Shown here in pieces: positions 55,247 through 64,000 of a DNA stretch of 64,000 nucleotides. Within the stretch, counting starts at the first letter, position 1. Every line of letters starts with the position of its first letter. The DNA is from Scleroderma bovista (lineage: Eukaryota; Basidiomycota; Agaricomycetes; Boletales; Sclerodermataceae), in NCBI GenBank assembly GCA_037178675.1, contig JAYMGJ010000002.1, forward strand, positions 1 through 64,000. Reading direction: 5' to 3'. The translations under genes and the position numbers were made by a program. Below the pieces are notes generated by a model. That model made no database searches, was not told the origin of the DNA, and saw only the letters and a program-made list of their open reading frames with translations.

Positions 55247-57337
55247 TGTGAGTCAAAGTGTGGATTTGGGTCGGAGTAATAACCCAAACACAACACCAAC
55301 AAAGGACTACGAAAATGTGCGAGTGGTGGTTTACCTCCGCGGTGTCCAGAGAGGATGTGCTGAGGAGGGGGGAAGGGGATCTACACCAACAGGGTGATGC
55401 AGACGATGATGCAGGATACTCCTGGGGTACAGGAGTAATAGAAGACGAAGGGGATAGGGGTCTGGACTCTTCCTAAAGCCTAGGAAGTGTCAAAGCGGGG
55501 ATTGGGTAGACTGAGACTGAAACAGCGATACTACACCTAGAGATTGGTGCAGCAAAGGGGCAGGGATGCCTCTGATGTCCAGAGGCGAGGAAGATTGACT
55601 GGTATGAAGCCTAGACTCCGCTTGAGCCTAGTATAAAGAATAGATCTTGAATAACTTGACAATATTGAGCCTTTAGACCTTCACTGAAGCCTACAAGACT
55701 CAAAGAGCTGAGGGGATACTGACTGAGAGAGTCTGAGAGAGGGATAATTTCGTGCTATTGGGTCTTTTTTCACTGGGCTGAGCCCAGGGGTTTAAATACA
55801 TGGGGGGGCACAGCATTAAAGTACAAAAAGAGAAGGGAGTAAGCAGAATTTGTCAAGGATTGGTAAGGGATTGGTAAGAGCTTTGTAAGGGGTTTGTAAG
55901 CGATCAGTAAGCAAGGGATAAGCAGGAATGAGTAAGCATAGGAAGCATGAATAAGCTGCTGAGTAAAGGAATGAGTAAGCTGCATGACAAGATTGATTGG
56001 TAAGGGAGTGAGTCATCAGCTGAGTAATATACCAAAAATGCGAAAGGGATAGAGTAATACTGATGACAAGAGAGCATCAGTAAGCAAGGGATGAGTCACT
56101 GCACAGCAGAAGGAGTCATTGATGCACAGCCTAAGAAGTTTGATGGGGGGCTGTGTACCATCAGGAATTTGATGGGACAACAATGGGGAAGATCTGGGAT
56201 TAATAGGGGGATTGATCCGAGACAAAACAGCCACAAGAAGGGTACCAGGGGTCCAGAGGTCTTTTTGGGGGGTCAGCATACACTAAAGTATAGTGCATGT
56301 GTTCTAGCGCCGCTGAAGTGCAACCATGGGCTCCCTTGACGAGCTCTCTTCTGGGAAAGAACGAGAGAGGGTTCTTCTTCCTAATAGCACTATAAAGTGG
56401 GGGGAATAACTGTCATGGTGCTGGGGGACGTTGTCTGAAAGTAGGGAAGCGGATAGAGTATTGAATTTGGCGCATCCAGGGAAGTGAGACGAACGACAGA
56501 GGAAGATGGACATGGCAAGTATCTGGGAGGAAGGGACCATAGGCTGAGGGCTCAGGGGACACAGAGACGACCAGAGAAGACTTCTCAAGCTTGACAATAG
56601 ACCTAAGATGACCAAAGTACGTCCTTGACACAGGACTGACGAGGAGAACGCGCTGACCGAGAACGAGAGGGACTGAGGGAGCAGGCTGGGAAGATATGTG
56701 CCAGGCAGTGCACGGGAACTCTGGGAGAGGCTGTCCTAAGAGCAGGACATAGTGGAGATCTGCAGCAATAGCGGAGAAATGATCCAGAGAAAATACGGAC
56801 TCCATAGTGAGCGATGAAGTGAACGTCTGGATTGCGGGGGGAATATCTCCGTGGGAAATGAACGGATTTGCGTCGGAACTTGACAGGCAGATAGACCACG
56901 CTCTAGGCTTTCTGACGGTATAGTCACGTGCCTGATAGCTTCAGAAACGACGGAGCTATTCAAAATATCGGAATGCCGGCACTGGGCACCTAAAAATGAC
57001 ATTTGGGCGCTAAAAATCATTTCTTCTCTTTCTCCTTCGTTTCTCCATCAATTCTTCGGCTTCTTTGATCGTTCTGGTATGGGAGTTGGACTGCAGACGT
57101 GTGCATTCCTTTCTCATACCACAATTGACGTTATTCCTTCAGTTTCTTCTGCTTCTTGGCGGTTCTCGTGCGATAGATGACTGTCTGCATTGGCATTCAT
57201 CTCTCGCATCAGGATAGTCGTCTTGTGCAATAGATGGCTACGATGAGGGTCCGTCGTGCTTATCCTTCGCATAAGGATCATTCGATATAGGCGTTATCTT
57301 CCATGTTCACTGTACCAAACCTGTTTGGTGCGTGACA
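55247..57337 (-). mobile_element. LTR-like element copy E, 2,091 bp, no target duplication
   Basis: Ends are intact (plus strand TGTGAGTCAAAG…GTGCGTGACA), but the flanking tetramers differ (GCGC and CCGG). The left flank is Copia RNase H and the right flank an unrelated gene. With copy D it forms a 2.1-kb-arm inverted repeat around a 775-bp spacer. Confidence 0.87.
56413..56805 (-). CDS. Conserved ORF of the LTR-like family, copy E (130 aa)
   Basis: Protein identical to copy D. Its reading frame is intact, but identity between such young copies says nothing about selection by itself. Confidence 0.5.
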   Translation of the reverse strand: MESVFSLDHFSAIAADLHYVLLLGQPLPEFPCTAWHISSQPAPSVPLVLGQRVLLVSPVSRTYFGHLRSIVKLEKSSLVVSVSPEPSAYGPFLPDTCHVHLPLSFVSLPWMRQIQYSIRFPTFRQRPPAP

Positions 57338-57579
57338 CCGGAACCACTGAAACCACTTGGCGAGGATGGAACATTTGGAGGGGGAGACGAGGGCAATTTG
57401 TTGAACGGGGAAGAGTCGACAGCTTTATAATGGCTGTATTGTGCTGATACTGGAGTGGTAGGGGGTTCAGACTGCATCATAAGAGTAGATTGACAATCTG
57501 TAGTTGATAGCAGTTGAGCAAGGGAAGATGCGCCAGTCTGTCGGAGTTTGAAGAACTTAGGATTTCTTGTTGAACTCAA
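57338..57579 (-). pseudogene. 5' part of an unidentified gene cut by copy E
   Basis: The frame begins MSSTRNPKFFKLRQTG at 57579, runs through a Ser/Pro-rich stretch (LPSSPPPNVPSSPSG) and enters copy E after GFSGSG. It is divergent from the Plavaka gene, with 32 bp between the two start codons. The downstream part is not found in the window. Confidence 0.4.
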
Positions 57580-57611
57580 GCATCACGGATTGGCCACGGA
57601 GTGAAGGTACG

Positions 57612-60600
57612 ATGGCAGAGACAGAGGACATAGGACTGTCAGAAGCAGCGCGCATTTTCGAAGTTCCCAGTAATCCTGGGAGGTTTGTATCGGCGATGCT
57701 TACTTGGGGTTCTACTCACCAGTGTTCCAGGTATCGGTGTCCAAACGTGGCTTGCACTGAAGCATTCCAAGTCTTCAATACTCACGATGTGTTGATCCAG
57801 CACCTCGATGCATGCCATTCGTCTATCCCATATAATTACTCGCCAATGCAAGGTGCTCATCCAACTTCAAATAGTCGATCTCCGAATCCACGAGCTAGGT
57901 ACCATGCATGATCAGGGTATCTTTTTGGTCGCGGTCTAAATACATTCGAGCGAATGAATAACGGTCCCTTCAAGCAAGAGCGAGAGAGTAACATGTACTA
58001 TCCATTCAAATCCCGAGCTGAATGGTCTTTAGCCAAGTTTCTCGCGGACAACTTCACGCAGGCTCAGATAAACCGATTCCTTGCTTTACCTTGGGTATGT
58101 CTATTTCGTCATTTATAAAGCTATACTCCCACTGATTTGAATTAGTTTCAGGAAAATCCAAGGCTGTCCTTTACTTCCGCAGAAGAGCTGTTGGGATGGG
58201 TGGACACCCTTCCTTCGGGGCCAAAATGGCAGAGTACTGTCCTACAAGTAGAGGGCTACCCGACAACCGATCCTATATGTTTGTTTTGGCGCGATGCTGC
58301 GGAGGTCGTAGTGTCCCTATTCGGGGATCCGATCTTTGGCGCCGACATGATGTTTGACCCCATCGAAGTCACCACCCATCTCAGACGAGAGTACAGTGAA
58401 TGGTTTTCAGCGAAGGAAGCCCATCGCATCCAGGTTTGTTTTTCTGGAGTGCTGAATCTTTACATGGGAACTGAAAGGTAGTTTTCTGCTAGGATTCACT
58501 ACCGGAGGGTGCGACGATTGTACCCATTCTAGCTGCATCTGACAAGACTCCCGTGACGAGAATGACAGGAGGGCTGGAAATGCATCCTCTTTTCATCAGC
58601 ATCGGTAATATTCCAGGACACGTCCGCATGGCAGCTACCTCACACGCATGGCGATGCATCGCGTTCATGCCAATCCCAAAGTTTGAAGCCCCCAAGGGAT
58701 GTCAGTCAGTCCTACAGAATCGTGTTTGGCACAAGTGCGTCGAAATCGTCACTGCAGGACTGCAGTACCTTGCTTGCACTGGAGGCTTCATGCCGGATCC
58801 TCACGGACACCAGCGCTTATGTTTCACGCCGTTAGCAGCATGGACCACTGACCTCCCTGAGCAGTTGATGATTGCATGTGTCTCGAAAAGTGCTTCCCCC
58901 GTCACAGAGGCCACTCACAAACAGTTTGGTGACGCTCACCGCAGTCCCCCTCGTACGGGCGAGCTCACACTCAACCATATCGCCGAACTCATTCAGAAGG
59001 CTGACCCATGGAACCTTGCTGCCTTTCTGAAAAAGGCGCGGGCGCTGCAGCTCAATGGTGTCCACCTTCCATTTTGGAGAAAGTACTTGTTTGTGAACCC
59101 GTCCATTTTCCTCCTGCCCGAAATACTCCATGCTTGTCACAAGTTCTTCTTCGACCATATCCTCCCGTGGTGCAAAGAGCTACTCGGCAATGAACTTGAC
59201 ACACGGTATAAGTGCCATCACAAACGTGTTGGGGTGAGGCACTTCGCTGGTGGTGTTTCACATGTTAAGCAGATGACGGGTAGAGAACACCGCGACATCC
59301 AACGTACCCTTGTCACCATGATTTCTGGCCGTGTTCCCCCACGCTTCCTCCGTGCGATATGCGCTCTCATTGATTTCATATACCAGGCACAGAGTCCCAT
59401 GCACACAGAGTCTTCCATCCAGGAAATGGAGTCGTCACTGCACGAATTTCATGACCACAAGGATGCCATTACCGAGGCAGGTGCCAGAAGGACAAAAGCG
59501 GCTGGTGCCAAAACCGACTTTAACATTCCGAAGCTGGAACTCTTTCACAGCTTTGCAACGGCGATTCGTAATAACAGTGGACTCATACAGTATACTGCGG
59601 ATGTCAGTGAACGCCTACTCATTACTCACTGCAAGCATCTGTTCGATCGTACGAGCAAGAACAAAGACTTCGCGGAGCAGGTCATCCGGATCCTTGATCG
59701 GGAAGAAGTTATGCGGCAGTTTGATGTGTACACATTGCTGTGTTCCGGTGATGTACCGCTCGTCAATGCCATGTGTGAGGATGAAATAAGAACTGTGAAT
59801 CCAATGCTTGCATGGGTTACAAGTGTCCTGCCCGAAGAACAATGGCAAATCCAAGGCCCCCGTCCTGTCCGCAATTACTTTGCCAGCGGTATACTTGCCA
59901 GTAATGCAAAAACCGCTCTGCACGTTACGTCGCGTCCAGATGCAACCAACATGTTACCGAATGACATCGCCATGAAATATCACCTTTCCGACTTCGAAGC
60001 CCGTTATCTGGAATTCCTACGATTGCATTCCCGTGATACCCAGATTCACCTTGCTTTCAACTCCATCGCCCTCTGGCATAAATTCCATGTCCAGCTGCAC
60101 TCCACTTTCCACTTGGCCCAGATCATGCCAAGTCAGGCTGTTCAAGCAGCGCCTCCCTCGCAAGATTTCCCTTACGGCCGTTGTGACGCCGTTTTAATCA
60201 CCCCCCCAAATGACGGTACAAAAAAATTCACCTGTGTTTTGATCGTATGCTAATATATTTTCCATGCACAGCTGCAAGTTATGTAGCGCAAGTACGTGCT
60301 ATATTCCAGCCTCGTGCTCCTTCGCGCTCCAGATTGCAAGCTCCTTCGTATTTGGAAAAACCACTCATCTATGTACAGCCTTTCCATGTCGTTTGCACGC
60401 CAGAGCAGCAGCCGGAATCACGAATGTGGACGGTAGAAAGGAACATTTTCCAAAGCGGGCAACGCGAGGGCCTAGTTATTCCCATTGATTGGGTGTCACA
60501 TGCACTGGAACTCGTCCCTGTGTTTGGCAGTGGAGATGTGCCAGCCAATGTAACATTTACCACGTCTCAAGAGGTTTATAGCTGCTTTTTTGTCAATCAC

Positions 60601-60660
60601 TTTTCAGATAAAGAGATGTACAACGCGCTTCATGGAGTGATGCAGATGGATGGGAGTTGA
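57612..60660 (+). CDS. Plavaka-type transposase (apparently intact)
   Basis: Plavaka transposases are large RNase-H-fold DDE enzymes of Agaricomycete DNA transposons. An N-terminal C2H2-like finger (CPNVACTEAFQVF to LIQHLDACH) is followed, after an intron, by YYPFKSRAEWSLAKFL, LSFTSAEELLGWVDTLPSGPKW, then SLPEGATIVPILAASDKT and HPLFISIGNIPGHVR, the most diagnostic block. Further on: MTGREHRDIQRTL, RFLRAICALIDFIY, KLELFHSFATAIRNNSG and YTADVSERLLI. The C-terminal part has YVAQVRAIFQP and CFFVNHFSDKEMY. Exon edges supported: intron at 58095, 58434-58492 and 60234-60271. The first intron (about 57895-57950) is less certain. No stop interrupts the spliced frame; start at 57612. TIRs were not located. 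Confidence 0.88.
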
Positions 60661-60890
60661 GTATACGGATTTCATGTTCTACTACAAATACTTTAGCTTC
60701 CTATGAGTAGAGATACGCAATTGTCTGGTATACAATCATTATCTTGGAACCCTGTTATCAGTGATTATCATGGCTGATTGTGGCCATTGACATGATCTCC
60801 GCCCAACAATGGAGATGACGGTCTTTCGACCAATCAAATGTGTTTCTCTCACAGAACGTCAGTATCGTAAAGTCATTAAGCGCCGGTAAG
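60661..60890. other. 3' flank of Plavaka gene
   Basis: Nothing recognised. Confidence 0.3.
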
Positions 60891-61358
60891 TCAAGCGGCC
60901 CGCTTGTTCAAGTTGCTGATAGTTGGTGATGCCCTCGGGTAAATACTCTGATGTCGGAACAGGTATCCGCTGAGTAAGGACGAGATCCTTACATCGGGGC
61001 ATTTGTCACCCAGCCAATAATGTTGCTCCGCAGTCCATTTTTGCTTGACCACGGCTGGTGTTTTTCTTCCGCAGTTGCCTTGTTTTATTATCTTCCAGTC
61101 CGACCACCAACCATCACTACCCTCGGGTCTGCCGTATCGCTGTGCCCAGCCTGGGTTCTGTACTGCTGACCAGCCAGGACTGGCTGTGTCACTCATACGC
61201 AGAGCACCACCCGTCTGCATCGCCGACGACTGGGCAATGTGGGCACAGAGAGAACGTGAGTTCCTCACTCTCAAGTATGTGGCGGTGAATATCCACAAAA
61301 GAGGAGCGAGGGTGTAAACGTGTGAGCTCTCTCTCCGACCCATCCTGTGCTGCGGCAC
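60891..61358 (-). CDS. Hypothetical protein, 155 aa
   Basis: The frame MPQHRMGRRESSHVY… is Trp-rich in the middle (PGWSAVQNPGWAQ, GWWSDWKIIKQGN). No family recognised. It may be a chance frame. Confidence 0.2.
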   Translation of the reverse strand: MPQHRMGRRESSHVYTLAPLLWIFTATYLRVRNSRSLCAHIAQSSAMQTGGALRMSDTASPGWSAVQNPGWAQRYGRPEGSDGWWSDWKIIKQGNCGRKTPAVVKQKWTAEQHYWLGDKCPDVRISSLLSGYLFRHQSIYPRASPTISNLNKRAA

Positions 61359-61463
61359 GATTGACTAACCAGGATACTCGAGGTGAGCTCAGACTGGTCG
61401 CCGTGTATCTGATTCTCGTCTCCCCAGAATCATCGTGCCCTCTTAGCTTTTATGGCTTGTTGA

Positions 61464-62559
61464 TGTCGTCCTCGACACCGACACCGGCTCAGCGTAAGTT
61501 CCCAACAAAGACCACACATCTCGATCCATATTCACACGCGCTGCGTCATGATCTCTGGATCGCCGACACCAGCTGTACATGCGGCCGCTCCAAATTGCCT
61601 TACTCGAAGCCGTATCGTCATCGACGTTGAAAACCCTCTCCCAGCCATTCGATATCCAATACGGCAGCGGACGTCGTCCAGGTGGCGGGGTCCGCCATCG
61701 GAAACCAGGTGCTTGCGGCGTGGACTAGGTCACGTCGGGTCTGCTTACTAGCCCAGTGTCTGGGTTCTTGGACATGGCTTGGCAGACCATTGCTGCGTCC
61801 GGTGCCACCCCATTTTGGCAAGCCTTGGCGAGCAGTGGGGCTTCGGGCATGTCTTTCCAGCTGACTCGGTGCGTATTGTACATGTGCATTGTCTCGTGTG
61901 CACATCGTGGCTGGTGGGTCTCACTTCGAAAGCTTCATCAATGTCACGAATGTCAAGGAGAATGAGCCAAGAGGAACGTTTACGATGGGTCCATTTCAAG
62001 GACCCACCCATTCAGGTTTCCGAAGACTGCTCGCTGCCACCCATTCATATTCCCTGGAATCAATCGGAGTTTTTAAGGGAAATCAGGTGATAGATTCCAA
62101 CGTCTTCATTGGCTATTATATCGTTTATGAAGTTTGCGAGTACATCAACTCATAATGACTGCATTATCGAGATCGAACAACGGATGTAGCATAAAGCTGA
62201 ACAGAATCCCGGTACTGCTGCCGTCGTGTTTGAGTGGAAGTGGATGAACAAAGAAATCCCTATAGTCAATGGATTGAGGGGGATGCGAAGGAGATACGCA
62301 CACATCTCCGCAGTTCCCATGCTGTGGATGGACCGACGAAGGACTTCATCCGGTGCAAGGGGACCACCTGCACTGAATCTGATGAACTCAGATACGACAG
62401 CGTACCTCGACACATAATGACTCATCTCAAAGTGATCTTCCATTGCTCGATATGCCAACAATCGTTTTCTCGAGATGATTGGGTACAACAGCATCTCAAG
62501 GCTAGTGATGAATGCGCCAATTACATTGTTCTTGATGTTCATGGGCCGGGGGGATGATG
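61464..62559 (+). pseudogene. C2H2 zinc-finger gene remnant
   Basis: A plausible first exon (MSSSTPTPAQ ending in GTAAGT, 61464-61494) and a frame piece at 61940-62085 (EERLRWVHFKDPPIQV, IHIPWNQSEFLREI ending in a GTGATA donor at 62087) precede a finger region at 62230-62559. The latter has CKGTTCTESDELRYDSVPRH, then CSICQQSFSRDDWVQQHL, giving two paired C2H2-like units. An upstream finger (YSQWIEGDAKEIRTHLRSSH) has lost its cysteines. Exon joins are not all in phase, so decay is likely. Confidence 0.45.
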
Positions 62560-63409
62560 CATTGACCCACCCTCCACACCCGTCATGCGCGAGAGCAGCA
62601 ATGCACTGACTGTTCATAGTTCGATGAAGGAAGGTAAAACGGTCGACTTGCAGTGGACGAGACCACTGAGGTAAGTGCAGAAACCAAACAAAGAACGGTC
62701 GCTAATGTGCCAAGGGTGTGTCTATGGTATCTAAGGTCTAAGGGAGAATAGGCAGATGAAATAAATGATGGGCCCTGGGTGAGTTGGTATGGAGAGGCGA
62801 GTACAATGGTGTTGGTTTGGAGATGTCGACTACCTCTGGTTTCCGCACGCCTGCTAGAGGTGCCTGGCGCCTATAGAACACCTTAGCCTTGGAGCCACTG
62901 CGTGAAGTCGTATGTCTGTGCCACTCGTCGGATACCCTCAGCGGTATGGCAAGAGAGGATCCACACTGGCTAGTACCAGTGTGGTGCTGCACGGGGACGA
63001 GAAAAGTGCTGGCGTGCTCCCGAAAGGGACGTTCTCGCCCGGCTGGCCTGTAGGAACAGCCTCGAGCGCTGTTGGCTTCGCTGACAAAGAAGCCTCCTTG
63101 TCCCCACCCGCCTTCACCCAGTTTTTCAGACCATCCTTGCGTCGGGTCGCTGCCAGCTCACACGCTTCGGCCTACTCCCCTCGTATGTGGTAGATGGTAG
63201 TTCACCTAAACAGCCCCGGAAGGGCGGCGGTCGGGGTAGCGGTTTAAGCCCCCTGACGAGAGCTTTCGCAGGCTCGAAACCGCACGCCAAAACCCGCCCC
63301 TTTACCTGTCCCTGTGTGTACTGTACGCGGCCCCGATCTTAGGAGAGGGGCGTCCGACGGACACGACAAACAACCGTCCGGGATACCTCTCCTCGCACAC
63401 AGACTATAC
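62560..63409. other. Unassigned region with one 93-codon frame
   Basis: A plus-strand frame at 62912-63193 (MSVPLVGYPQRYGKRG… AYSPRMW) is open and Ser/Pro-rich but unassigned. The DNA from 63200 is GC-richer than its surroundings. No RNA gene identified. Confidence 0.3.
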
Positions 63410-63432
63410 ACTACCCCCCGAAGGGGGGTAGT
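63410..63432. repeat. Perfect 10-bp hairpin with GAA loop
   Basis: ACTACCCCCC, GAA, GGGGGGTAGT. The arms are perfectly complementary. No adjacent gene explains it. Confidence 0.8.
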
Positions 63433-64000
63433 CTGGGCATTCATTTCAGTTACAGTTGCCTCCGGTGATCGACGCTAAATTACCGGCCAACTGCTAGTGA
63501 ATGTTATGTAATTTAGTGATCAAGCTCGATTCAACTGCTGTACTTCGAACAAATCACATATTTTTTTGCCGCTGGGATCTGTGGACTGTACCCCCTTCAA
63601 AAAACGCTCGATCATCCCACACAAAGATATGGGTGTCTCTACTGCTCTAGTACTGTGTAAATACAGTAGTACTACCTGCTAAACTCGGATCCACTGATTA
63701 TGATCAAGACGATCTGCGAATGACCCTGCTTTAAAAACGAAAACTGCTACGAATTCTCGTCAATTGCAGTCACTATATTCCATCCCCGATAAGCATACCA
63801 AAGATTATGATATGTGGTATGGTATATGATACAGTCCAAGGACGAGTGACGCCATTCACCTGATCAGTGTTCACAGGGAACCAGGTTCAGGAAGAGGTTT
63901 ACGAGTTTCTCAAAAAATTGGTAGTAAGCACACAGAATACCTCAGCAGATCGCCTTGCATCTTATTCCAGATGAATGACGCAGAAAGCCATGCAAAAATT
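63433..64000. other. Right end of window, nothing recognised
   Basis: AT-rich DNA without a supportable ORF, RNA gene or repeat. Confidence 0.35.

Noticed and set aside
63410..63432. Rho-independent terminator
   Set aside because: The organism is a fungus, there is no T-tract, and no gene ends there.

Overview
The window is nuclear DNA of a filamentous fungus, most likely an Agaricomycete basidiomycete. The evidence is the many short introns of about 40-60 nt with GT-AG ends, a Plavaka-type transposase, a TET/JBP-like dioxygenase, an expanded tyrosine-kinase-like (TKL) kinase cluster, and Gypsy, Copia, DIRS and LINE retroelements. Most of the window is nested mobile DNA; the species cannot be named from the sequence.

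Layout. 1-9455: a decayed Ty3/Gypsy element on the minus strand (long LTR, gag, protease, RT running off the left edge). A complete 5.6-kb PIF/Harbinger transposon sits in its protease (41-bp perfect TIRs, TTA target duplication), and the Harbinger transposase is itself split by a 2,343-bp LTR-like element (copy A). 9456-16890: a compact accessory module holding a TET/JBP-like 2-oxoglutarate dioxygenase with a nonsense codon at the predicted cofactor-binding arginine, a 383-aa protein with repeated GW(S/T)PP motifs, a 659-aa Zn2Cys6-like protein, and a degenerate 20-bp tandem repeat built on CCGCGG. 16895-19237: copy B of the LTR-like element. 19242-30476: the 5' part of a minus-strand Copia element (5' LTR, half-tRNA primer site, leader, gag). 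Its leader is interrupted by a full-length LINE with a 13-bp target duplication, whose ORF1 zinc-knuckle region is interrupted by LTR-like copy C.

30977-47882: seven TKL-type kinase genes. Three form one subfamily (K1, K3, K5) and three another (K4, K6, K7); K2 is divergent. K1 and K3 lie in the arms of a ~2.7-kb inverted duplication. K1, K3, K5, K6 and K7 read as intact six-exon or similar genes, K2 has a terminal frameshift, and K4 is a deletion pseudogene.

49127-57579: a second repeat-rich stretch with a DIRS-like tyrosine-recombinase retroelement (RT end, RNase H, overlapping YR ORF), a Copia 3' end with its LTR split by LTR-like copy D, and copy E in inverted orientation. D and E form a 2.1-kb-arm inverted repeat. 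57612-60660: an apparently intact Plavaka transposase gene. 60661-64000: sparse, with a C2H2 zinc-finger gene remnant, unassigned ORFs and a GC-rich hairpin.

Relations. Every insertion can be checked by reading the host frame across it: removing Harbinger, copy A, copy C and the LINE, each with one target copy, restores the host frame or sequence. Nonsense codons in the old elements fit C-to-T (or G-to-A) transitions, suggesting methylation-linked mutation or a RIP-like process. The most notable items are the TET/JBP module with its CpG-decayed repeat array, and the LTR-like family whose internal ORF differs between subfamilies largely at synonymous sites.
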